A DNA stretch of 7,073 nt from Pseudomonadota bacterium (GTDB taxonomy: Bacteria; Pseudomonadota; Alphaproteobacteria; Rhizobiales; Hyphomicrobiaceae). The stretch covers positions 1 to 7,073 of the forward strand of contig QGVC01000189.1 in NCBI GenBank assembly GCA_003242645.1. Reading direction: 5' to 3'. Below the pieces are notes generated by a model. The model did no database searches and was not told where the DNA came from. It saw nothing but the letters and a program-made list of their open reading frames with translations. A program made the position numbers and the translations under genes. Position 1 is the first letter of the stretch; every line of letters starts with the position of its first letter. Shown piece by piece: positions 1 through 7,073 of this stretch.

Positions 1-717
1 GAGACGGGCACGCGTCGCCTGACGCTACGCTTCCTGACCGACGGCGATTTTCCGCCCTTCAACTATTATGACGAAGAGGGCGTTCTCACAGGCTTCAACA
101 TTGATCTCGCCCGTGCGATTTGCCTGGAGGCTGGGACATCCTGCGATATACAAGTCCGCCCCTGGGATCAGCTGATCCCAGCACTCATGCGCGGTGATGC
201 AGATGCTGTGATTGCTGGTCACAAGATTTCTCCGAGCCTGCTCCAGTCGGTCGATTTCACGGAGCGTTACTTCCACACACCGGCTCGGTTCGCGGTTCGC
301 CGGGATGCAGAGAAGTTCGAGATCAATCCCGAGGACCTCGACGGCAAGACAATCGCAGTCGCGAAGGGAACGGCCCATCAAGCCTATCTCGAAGCTTTCT
401 TTCGGTTCAGCACCATCAAGCCGTACGACTCGCCGGAGGCGGCGCGCGAAGCGCTCATGAATGGTGAGGTGGACCTGCTCTTTGACGACGGGATCAGCCT
501 CAGCTTCTGGGTGGTAGGCACTGTCTCACACGAGTGCTGCGAGCTGCGGGGTGGCGCGTACTACGAGCCCAAGTTTTTCGGGGATGGGCTGGCTATCGCT
601 GTCTCCAAGCGTGACCCCGACCTAAAGCACCTGCTCAACGATGCTTTGAAGCGCGTGCGGACGAGCGGACGCTATGAGGAGCTGGTGCTGCGGTACTTCC
701 CCAACCGCGTGTATTGA
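1..717 (+). CDS. ABC transporter substrate-binding protein, family 3 (5' partial)
   Basis: Periplasmic solute-binding protein of the SBP_bac_3 family, which captures a small solute and hands it to an inner-membrane ABC permease. The reading frame is open from the first base, so the signal peptide and true start lie outside the window; 238 residues are visible. Seen: the opening DGDFPPFNYYDEEG (visible residues 14-27) and GFNIDLARAI (31-40) of lobe 1, the hinge-side stretch GDADAVIAG (65-73), VDFTERYF (84-91), the second-lobe motif GKTIAVAKGTA, the VDLLFDD segment, and the family's usual C-terminal helix ending in SGRYEELVLRYFPN. Known for the family: an Arg about four residues after the conserved Ile-Ser/Thr normally grips the ligand alpha-carboxylate. 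Here that position (visible residue 80) is Leu, so the ligand may not be a standard amino acid. No permease or ATPase gene is visible. The family call is firm; the substrate is unknown. Confidence 0.9.
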   Translation, partial: ETGTRRLTLRFLTDGDFPPFNYYDEEGVLTGFNIDLARAICLEAGTSCDIQVRPWDQLIPALMRGDADAVIAGHKISPSLLQSVDFTERYFHTPARFAVRRDAEKFEINPEDLDGKTIAVAKGTAHQAYLEAFFRFSTIKPYDSPEAAREALMNGEVDLLFDDGISLSFWVVGTVSHECCELRGGAYYEPKFFGDGLAIAVSKRDPDLKHLLNDALKRVRTSGRYEELVLRYFPNRVY

Positions 718-783
718 GCCAGCCGTCCGCAGAATCTGATGCGCGTCCCAATCAGTTGCTGACCGCGCCGCCCAATGCCATCC

Positions 784-812
784 TTTCCCTCAACTTACCA
801 TCTTGAGGGGAG
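784..812 (+). promoter_or_regulatory. RNA hairpin enclosing the dehydrogenase ribosome binding site
   Basis: Bases 784-793 pair with 803-812 (eight Watson-Crick pairs, including the perfect core CCCTCAA/TTGAGGG, plus two G-U pairs) around a 9-base loop. The 3' arm contains the purine run GAGGGGAG (805-812), which sits 8 bases before the TTG at 821 and is the best Shine-Dalgarno for the dehydrogenase gene. In mRNA the stem would hide that site. There is no T-run after the stem, so it is not a classical intrinsic terminator for the upstream gene. The pairing is seen directly; a regulatory role is inference. Confidence 0.5.
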
Positions 813-820
813 CATCGGAC

Positions 821-1801
821 TTGTCGATCAAACGCCTGCCCAGCCGTGACGAGCTCGTCATTTGCTTTGCCCACGTCGCTTACCGAATGGGCGACGCCTT
901 TGCCCGCCGCCAAACAGGTATCCAGTGGTACGAGGTGAGATCGGTAGACGAGCTGCGCGCATCGGCCACCCGGCCGCATGTGATCGTCGCGTCGGGGTTC
1001 TGGCGCAACGAGCTTCTGGATGAGGCGCCAAACCTGTGCTTCGTACAGTCCATCAGTGCAGGAACGGATCAGTACGACAAGGAGCGCTTCCGGGAGAAGG
1101 GCGTCCGGCTCGCCAGCGCCAAGGGAGTGAATGCCCGCGCTGTTGCCGAACATGCCATGTCGCTCATCCTGGCCCTGGCACGGCAGCTGCACACCGGGCG
1201 CGATAACCAGAAGGCGAAGCATTGGCGCGGGATGATTGGCGACCCCGCGGCGCGAGAGGACGAGCTCGGCGGCAAGACGTTGCTGATCGTCGGGCTCGGC
1301 ACCATCGGCAACCGCCTCGCTCAGCTCGCCAAAGCCTTCGACATGAATGTGATTGCCACCCGGCGGAATCCTTCGGACGGAGCAGGGGCAGCAGATCGCG
1401 TTTACGCGCACAGCGAGCTGCACACGCTACTGCCTGACGCCGACATTGTTGCGCTCACATGCCCGCTGACGCCGGAAACCGAGAACCTAATTGATGCAAA
1501 GGCCTTGTCGCTGATGAAACCCTCGGCGCACCTCATCAACGTGGCCCGCGGCAAGGTTGTGGATGAGGACGCCCTAATCGCTGCTCTGTCGGAGGGACGC
1601 ATCGCGGCGGCTGGCATCGACGTTACGCGGGAGGAGCCGTTGCCAGAATCCTCGCCTCTTTGGGCAATGCCCAACGTTCTCCTCACGCCCCATACGGCTG
1701 GCGAGACGCGCCGCTACGAAGACAATGTCATCGATATCTTGCTGGAAAACCTGGATCGCCTCTGGCGCGGTGAGGGGAAGCTGCGAAACGAAGTCGTCTA
1801 A
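821..1801 (+). CDS. D-isomer-specific 2-hydroxyacid dehydrogenase, NAD(P)-dependent
   Basis: Cytoplasmic oxidoreductase interconverting a 2-keto acid and a D-2-hydroxy acid (glyoxylate/hydroxypyruvate reductase or phosphoglycerate dehydrogenase-like family); 326 residues, normal for the family. Seen: the lid-side stretch SISAGTDQYD and the Ala-rich helix ARAVAEHAMSLILALAR of the substrate/dimer region, then the Rossmann dinucleotide loop GLGTIG (residues 158-163). The catalytic triad is present: Arg243 in NVARGKVVDEDAL, Glu272 in DVTREEPLP, and His291 in TPHTAG. The residue after the cofactor-binding strand falls in ATRRNP; Arg residues there hint at NADPH but do not prove it. I chose the TTG at 821 because GAGGGGAG lies 8 bases upstream; another in-frame TTG at 803 has no such site and lies inside the hairpin. 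The gene follows the binding protein by about 100 bases, so a shared pathway is possible. The substrate cannot be told from the sequence. Confidence 0.9.
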   Translation: MSIKRLPSRDELVICFAHVAYRMGDAFARRQTGIQWYEVRSVDELRASATRPHVIVASGFWRNELLDEAPNLCFVQSISAGTDQYDKERFREKGVRLASAKGVNARAVAEHAMSLILALARQLHTGRDNQKAKHWRGMIGDPAAREDELGGKTLLIVGLGTIGNRLAQLAKAFDMNVIATRRNPSDGAGAADRVYAHSELHTLLPDADIVALTCPLTPETENLIDAKALSLMKPSAHLINVARGKVVDEDALIAALSEGRIAAAGIDVTREEPLPESSPLWAMPNVLLTPHTAGETRRYEDNVIDILLENLDRLWRGEGKLRNEVV

Positions 1802-1830
1802 GCCGCGCCGTTGGCAAATAAGTGCTTGTT

Positions 1831-1866
1831 GATCTACGTGAAATTCTGCCGGGAGGTAAGTAGATC
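1831..1866. repeat. Inverted repeat, 7-bp perfect arms, downstream of the dehydrogenase
   Basis: GATCTAC at 1831-1837 is matched exactly by GTAGATC at 1860-1866 across a 22-base spacer. It lies between the dehydrogenase stop and ppx. The spacer contains a Shine-Dalgarno-like GGGAGG (1851-1856) with no start codon behind it. It could be an operator or an RNA stem; it has no T-run, so it does not look like a terminator. Function unknown. Confidence 0.4.
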
Positions 1867-1878
1867 GTCCGGTCGTTC

Positions 1879-1921
1879 GGCCGCGTGGCAAGGAATTTTG
1901 TAACAACTTGTTTACGCGGCC
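1879..1921. repeat. Inverted repeat, 8-bp GC-rich arms with nested stem, upstream of ppx
   Basis: GGCCGCGT (1879-1886) pairs perfectly with ACGCGGCC (1914-1921). Inside it CAAG (1889-1892) can pair with CTTG (1907-1910), and the AT-rich centre carries the small palindrome TTGTAACAA (1898-1906). The AT-rich core between two GC arms stands out from its high-GC surroundings. It overlaps the -35-like element of a weak promoter candidate, so an operator role is conceivable. No downstream T-run is present on the + strand. Confidence 0.45.
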
Positions 1922-1938
1922 CGCCAAGCTGCTACAGT
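1908..1938 (+). promoter_or_regulatory. Weak candidate promoter for the ppx cluster
   Basis: A -35-like TTGTTT (1908-1913) is followed after 19 bases by TACAGT (1933-1938), about 100 bases before the chosen ppx start. The spacer is longer than the usual 17 and the -10 match is only partial. It is offered because this is the longest gene-free stretch in the window and the ppx - rlmE - transporter cluster needs a promoter near here. No transcription start can be confirmed from sequence. Confidence 0.25.
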
Positions 1939-2023
1939 GTTCCCCAAGCGAAACCAGATGACGCCTGATGACGATGCGCTCAGAGGCCGGAATATTTGGC
2001 CGGCCAGAGCCGATCCAGGCGCT

Positions 2024-2028
2024 GGGGA
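2024..2028 (+). promoter_or_regulatory. Ribosome binding site favouring the GTG start of ppx
   Basis: GGGGA (inside GGGGAAAGAA) lies 6 bases before the in-frame GTG at 2035. The competing in-frame TTG at 1996 has only a GAGG at 1983-1986 and lies in the loop region of a GC-rich stem (GGCCGG 1985-1990 with CCGGCC 2000-2005). This decides the start in favour of 2035, without excluding 1996. Confidence 0.5.
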
Positions 2029-2034
2029 AAGAAC

Positions 2035-3267
2035 GTGGAGCCGCCAACCGACGAGAGGGAGTCGCTCCTGTCCGGCCAAGAGCTGGCCGTGTCAGACCAA
2101 TCCAGCCAAACCGCGACCGATGCTGTCACAGTCGCGCCGGTCGATCTCTCCGCGCCCGTGCGAGCGCAGACCTGGACGCCTCCCTGCAGCACTCCGACCT
2201 ACTGGCGACCGTCCGCGGCCCCAATCACTCGCGTTTACGCAGCACTCGACCTCGGCACGAACAACTGCCGGCTTCTGATCGCCCGGCCATCCCGGCGCGG
2301 GTTTCAAGTCATGGATGCCTTCTCGCGCATCATCAAGCTCGGCGAGGGTGTCTCTACTACCGGTCGCTTGTCCGAAGCTGCCATGGCCCGCACGTGGGAA
2401 GCGCTCAAGGTGTGTGCTGCCAAAATGCGCCGGCACAACGTCACGCGCTCCCGGTTGGTGGCGACGGAGGCCTGTCGGATTGCGGAAAATGGCCAGGAGT
2501 TCGTTGACCGCATCCGGCGCGAGCTCGGACTGACGATCGAAATTCTAAGCCGGGAGGCGGAGGCCAAGCTCGCCGTTTCCGGTTGTGCCACTTTGCTCGA
2601 TGAGAATTCGGACCTCGCGCTGGTGTTTGACATCGGCGGCGGCTCATCTGAGCTTGTCTGGCTGGATCTTACCCGCCGCAAACGCAATTGGCGGCGATCC
2701 CTTGCCCATCGGCTCGAGGCGATGAACTGCATCACCGCCTGGACGTCTCTTCCCGTTGGCGTCGTAAGCCTGGCCGAGCGCTTCGGCGGGCGGCGGCTCA
2801 CTCCGGCTGGCTTCGAGGCTATGGTTGATCACGTCATGGAGCTTCTGAAGCCGTTCGAGGCACAGCACGGTTTCCGCAAGCGTGTGCAGACAGGGCGCGC
2901 GCACTTGCTTGGCACCTCCGGAACCGTCACGACGATGGCGGGAATCAGGCTGGGTCTGCCGCGCTACGATCGCAGTCGTGTCGATGGCTATTGGCTGGAC
3001 GCGGCAGAAGCCCGGGCAATTACTTATGATCTCCTTTCGCGCTCCTATGAACAACGGGTCGCCGAACCTTGCATTGGGAAGGAGCGGGCTGACCTCGTGC
3101 TCGCCGGATGCGCAATTCTGGAAGGCCTCCTGAGGATGTGGCCGGCCCGCCGCCTACGCGTGGCAGATCGAGGCTTGCGTGAAGGGATTCTCGCCACCAT
3201 GATGGCCGAAGACGGGTGCTACCGAAATTCCCATCGCCGCGCCCGCAAAGCCCAGCTCAACGGCTAA
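2035..3267 (+). CDS. ppx: Ppx/GppA family phosphatase (exopolyphosphatase / pppGpp 5'-phosphohydrolase)
   Basis: Cytoplasmic enzyme of the ASKHA fold that removes terminal phosphates from polyphosphate and/or converts pppGpp to ppGpp. 410 residues from the GTG at 2035 (423 from the TTG at 1996). The first ~65 residues are low-complexity, rich in Ser, Pro, Gln and Thr, and probably disordered. The catalytic domain follows: phosphate-1 loop ALDLGTNNCRLL (from about residue 70), the putative catalytic Glu145 in ATEACR, phosphate-2 loop DIGGGSSE (199-206), and LGTSGTVTT (292-300) of the second lobe. It ends soon after RGLREGILATMM, so the C-terminal HD-like domain of the ~500-residue E. coli Ppx and GppA is absent; this short form is usual in alphaproteobacteria. 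rlmE follows after 33 bases, so the two are probably cotranscribed. Polyphosphate versus pppGpp preference cannot be assigned from sequence. Confidence 0.9.
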   Translation: MEPPTDERESLLSGQELAVSDQSSQTATDAVTVAPVDLSAPVRAQTWTPPCSTPTYWRPSAAPITRVYAALDLGTNNCRLLIARPSRRGFQVMDAFSRIIKLGEGVSTTGRLSEAAMARTWEALKVCAAKMRRHNVTRSRLVATEACRIAENGQEFVDRIRRELGLTIEILSREAEAKLAVSGCATLLDENSDLALVFDIGGGSSELVWLDLTRRKRNWRRSLAHRLEAMNCITAWTSLPVGVVSLAERFGGRRLTPAGFEAMVDHVMELLKPFEAQHGFRKRVQTGRAHLLGTSGTVTTMAGIRLGLPRYDRSRVDGYWLDAAEARAITYDLLSRSYEQRVAEPCIGKERADLVLAGCAILEGLLRMWPARRLRVADRGLREGILATMMAEDGCYRNSHRRARKAQLNG

Positions 3268-3300
3268 GCAGCCACCCACAGACACAACAAGAATTTTTCG

Positions 3301-4035
3301 ATGGTGAAATCCTCCAGGCCGAAAAGCAGCCATGGCGGTCAGCGTCAGCTCAAGGTGCGCTTGCGGAGCGGCAAGCGACGCACAGCTTCGTCACGGCGGT
3401 GGCTCGAACGGCAGCTGAATGATCCCTACGTCGCGGCTGCTCAGCGCGAAGGCTATCGTTCGCGGGCGGCATACAAGCTGATCGAGATTGACGACAAATA
3501 CCGCATTCTCAAGCCAGGGCAGCGCGTGGTCGATCTTGGGGCCGCTCCTGGGGGCTGGAGCCAAGTGCTTGTGAAACGGGTCAAGTCGGACGAGGGCCGC
3601 GGGCAGGTGATAGCAATCGATATTTTGGAGATGGAGCCGCTGCCCGGTGTGGATGTTCTCCACCTCGACTTCATGGACCCAACGGCTCCCGACCAGCTCA
3701 AGTCCCGGCTGCGGGATGGCGGCGCGGATGTCGTACTTTCCGACATGGCGGCACCAACCACCGGCCATGCCAAGACAGATCACCTGCGCATCATGGCGCT
3801 GGTAGAGGCGGCGACAGAGTTCGCGCGTGAGGTGCTGTCCCCAGGCGGCGTCTTTCTGGCCAAGGTGTTTCAGGGCGGCACTGAAGGCGAGCTGCTGAAC
3901 ACGTTGAAGCGGGATTTCGCGAAGGTCCGCCACGTAAAACCTCCGGCAAGCCGGCCGGATAGCTCGGAGCTGTACGTTCTGGCCACTGGTTTTCGCGGCC
4001 GAAGTGAAGCCGCCGCTTCACCGGGAGCGGCGTAA
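3301..4035 (+). CDS. rlmE: 23S rRNA (uridine-2'-O-)-methyltransferase RlmE (FtsJ/RrmJ)
   Basis: SAM-dependent enzyme that 2'-O-methylates U2552 (E. coli numbering) in the A-loop of 23S rRNA during late 50S assembly. 244 residues against 209 in E. coli; the extra length is a basic Lys/Arg/Ser-rich N-terminus of about 25-30 residues, common in alphaproteobacteria, plus a short Ala/Ser tail. Seen: YRSRAAYKL and the SAM-binding motif [11 protein letters not shown] (78-88). The full K-D-K-E catalytic tetrad is present: Lys59, Asp148 in LSDMAAP, Lys188 in LAKVFQGG and Glu223 in [11 protein letters not shown]. Its spacing agrees with E. coli Lys38-Asp124-Lys164-Glu199. The ATG at 3301 is kept because it gives the family's usual distance to [12 protein letters not shown], though no clear Shine-Dalgarno precedes it. 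The gene follows ppx by 33 bases and its end overlaps the transporter reading frame. Confidence 0.95.
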   Translation: MVKSSRPKSSHGGQRQLKVRLRSGKRRTASSRRWLERQLNDPYVAAAQREGYRSRAAYKLIEIDDKYRILKPGQRVVDLGAAPGGWSQVLVKRVKSDEGRGQVIAIDILEMEPLPGVDVLHLDFMDPTAPDQLKSRLRDGGADVVLSDMAAPTTGHAKTDHLRIMALVEAATEFAREVLSPGGVFLAKVFQGGTEGELLNTLKRDFAKVRHVKPPASRPDSSELYVLATGFRGRSEAAASPGAA

Positions 4036-4920
4036 CTTGTGGCGCATCTGGGTTTCAGCGCTCTTCTGGGGGCTGAACTGGCCAGCAGTTAAACTTGCCC
4101 TTGCCGGTTTCTCTCCCTGGACGCTGCGGGCTGCCGGGCTCGGCCTGGGGGCGGCCCTTCTAGCCATCATCGCCAAAATTATTGGGCGCTCGCTTTTCGT
4201 GCCGGCAGGGCACCGCATGGCCCTCTTCATTGCGGGGTTCCTATCGGTTGCCGGGTTCAATATCTGTGTCGTGTTTGCCCAGCTCGCCATGGCGACCTCG
4301 CGGGCTGCGATTCTCACCTTTACGATGCCGCTCTGGGCCACCGTCTTTGCCGCTCTGTTCTTTGGCGAGCGGATCGACAGTCTGCGGGCCGCGGCCCTCG
4401 TTTGCGGAGCGCTCGGGCTGGCCCTCCTCGCTGAGCCTTATTGGCCGGCCCTTGCCGGGGGCTCTCTTCCGCCTGGGCTCATCTATGTGCTCGGCGCCGC
4501 AATTTCGTGGGCGGCGGGCACTGTCTACACCAAGCACCGCGGCATACCGGGTGACCCGCTCGGCCTCGCGGCTTGGCAGCTGGCCATCGGCTCCGCGATT
4601 GCGGCGCTGGGCGCTGCTGCGTTCGAGGTGCCGCGAATGGACATCAGCGATCCGGTCGTGGCCGGCGCCTTTGTTTACCACGTGGTGTTGGCGCTCGCGC
4701 TTGCCTACTTCCTCTGGTTTCAGCTCCTCGAGCGGGTGCCGAGCGCGACGGCGGCGTTGGGAACTCTGCTCATCCCAGTGTTCGCTGTGATTGGTTCGGC
4801 CATCATTCTCGGCGAACGTCCCACCCTTCTCGATTTCGCCGGCTTCGCGCTGATCTCTATCGGCGTCGGGCTCGATCAGCTGCTGCGCGCGCCGTTCGCC
4901 AAGCAGTCCGGGGAATCCAG

Positions 4921-4927
<7 letters not shown>
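4004..4927 (+). CDS. EamA/DMT-superfamily transporter (RhaT/YdcZ-like permease)
   Basis: Inner-membrane protein of the drug/metabolite transporter superfamily, 307 residues, built from two EamA repeats with about ten predicted hydrophobic segments. Seen: the first-repeat signature [15 protein letters not shown] (19-33), helix end FFGERID (119-125) closing repeat 1, the second repeat from about residue 158 ([18 protein letters not shown]), and the matching ILGERPT (268-274) near the end of repeat 2. The charged RERR and short cytoplasmic N-terminus fit an inside start. The start is uncertain. GTG at 4004 overlaps rlmE by 32 bases but lacks a Shine-Dalgarno; TTG at 4037 has GGGAG 9 bases upstream and begins one base after the rlmE stop. 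Either way, coupling to rlmE translation is likely. Family members export amino acids or other metabolites; the substrate here is unknown. Confidence 0.88.
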
Positions 4928-6562
<1,635 letters not shown>

Positions 6563-6582
6563 TCTGACGGCCACGGGGCAAG

Positions 6583-7073
6583 ATGCGGCCAGGCGCACGG
6601 ATGAAGGCTGCCGTCGAGGTGCTGGACGAAATTTTCGTCCGCCACCGACCCGCAGCGCAGGCTTTGGCCGACTGGGGCAAGGCGCATCGCTTTGCCGGCT
6701 CCGGCGATCGCGCGGCCATTGGCAATCTGGTGTTCGACGTCCTCCGCCGCCGGCTCTCGCTTGCCGCCCGCATGGGCGACGACTCGACCCGCGCACTCGT
6801 CCTCGCCGCTGCGCCGGAAGCCCTGGCGATGACCGCCGAGGAAGTTGCGGCGGCGGCCGACGGCTCCGAACATGCGCTAGATCCTCTTACGCCTTCCGAG
6901 CGCGCGGGGCTTGAACGGGAAGTGCGGGAAGACGCGCCCCTCCATATCCGCGCGGATATTCCCGAGTGGCTGGTTCCTTCGTTCGAGCGGGTGTTCGGCG
7001 ATCGCGTTGTCGAGGAGGGCAGGGCGCTGGCACGCCGGGCGCCCGTCGACCTGCGGGCAAATACGCTGAAGGC
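6583..7073 (+). CDS. RsmB/NOP-family RNA (cytosine-C5-)-methyltransferase, N-terminal part (3' partial)
   Basis: The frame runs open to the window end; 163 full codons are visible. The N-terminus MRPGARMKAAVEVLDEI, followed by RPAAQALADWGKAHRFAGSGDRAAIGNLVFDVLRRR, is the helical lead-in typical of alphaproteobacterial Sun/Fmu-like proteins. The visible end APVDLRANTLK (153-163) is the conserved strand just before the SAM-binding methyltransferase domain. The catalytic cysteines and SAM motifs lie beyond the window and cannot be checked. Known relatives make m5C in rRNA (RsmB acts at C967 of 16S rRNA), but alphaproteobacteria carry several paralogs, so I give no symbol. The ATG at 6583 has GGGG 4 bases upstream, and its N-terminus matches what I recall of the family; the ATG at 6601 is a weaker alternative. 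The 20-base gap to guaB suggests one operon. Confidence 0.85.
   Translation, partial: MRPGARMKAAVEVLDEIFVRHRPAAQALADWGKAHRFAGSGDRAAIGNLVFDVLRRRLSLAARMGDDSTRALVLAAAPEALAMTAEEVAAAADGSEHALDPLTPSERAGLEREVREDAPLHIRADIPEWLVPSFERVFGDRVVEEGRALARRAPVDLRANTLK

Noticed and set aside
784..812. Intrinsic terminator for the binding-protein gene
   Set aside because: The stem is followed by CATCGGAC rather than a T-run, and its 3' arm is the next gene's ribosome binding site.
752..1423. 223-codon - strand frame opposite the dehydrogenase
   Set aside because: Shadow of a gene with an intact Rossmann loop and catalytic triad on the + strand; no recognisable domain in the antisense translation.
1898..1915. 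Pho box upstream of ppx (TTGTAAC and TTGTTTAC)
   Set aside because: The two half-sites are 10, not 11, bases apart and match the TGTCA-type repeat poorly, so PhoB control is not supported by the sequence.
1968..2507. 179-codon + frame starting ATGACGATG over the ppx 5' end
   Set aside because: It overlaps the conserved Ppx catalytic frame from 2236 on and shows only Arg/Ser/Pro-rich composition. The beginning could be read as an alternative ppx N-terminus only with a frameshift, for which there is no evidence.

Overview
The window is ordinary, high-GC chromosomal DNA with tightly packed genes, all on the + strand. It most likely comes from an alphaproteobacterium, probably order Hyphomicrobiales (Rhizobiales). 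That placement rests on the protein variants (a short Ppx/GppA phosphatase with a disordered N-terminal extension, RlmE with a basic N-terminal extension), the frequent non-AUG starts, and the gene order ppx - rlmE - transporter - guaB - RsmB/NOP methyltransferase. It was inferred by eye, without any database search.

Layout. 1-717 is the 3' part of a periplasmic family-3 (polar amino acid type) ABC transporter substrate-binding protein, cut by the window edge. 821-1801 is a D-isomer-specific 2-hydroxyacid dehydrogenase, whose ribosome binding site lies inside a predicted 10-bp hairpin. About 230 bases without a clear gene (1802-2034) hold two good inverted repeats and a weak promoter candidate. 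2035-3267 is a Ppx/GppA exopolyphosphatase / pppGpp phosphatase. 3301-4035 is the 23S rRNA 2'-O-methyltransferase RlmE (FtsJ). 4004-4927 is an EamA/DMT-family membrane transporter overlapping the rlmE 3' end. 4928-5074 is a guaB leader; four short perfect hairpins lie between 4921 and 5046. 5075-6562 is IMP dehydrogenase GuaB with its CBS pair. 6583-7073 is the N-terminal part of an RsmB/NOP-family RNA m5C methyltransferase, cut by the window end.

How the genes relate. The right-hand cluster joins nucleotide-alarmone/polyphosphate turnover (Ppx/GppA), the committed step of GTP synthesis (GuaB) and two rRNA-modification enzymes (RlmE, RsmB/NOP). This is a growth-rate or ribosome-biogenesis theme, though co-regulation is only an inference. 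The left-hand pair (binding protein, dehydrogenase) may serve uptake and metabolism of a small acid, but the dehydrogenase has its own start signals.

I found no mobile element, CRISPR array, tRNA or rRNA, and no convincing undescribed system. The items most worth checking are small: the guaB leader hairpins, the hairpin over the dehydrogenase RBS, the inverted repeats upstream of ppx, and the loss of the usual ligand-binding arginine in the binding protein.
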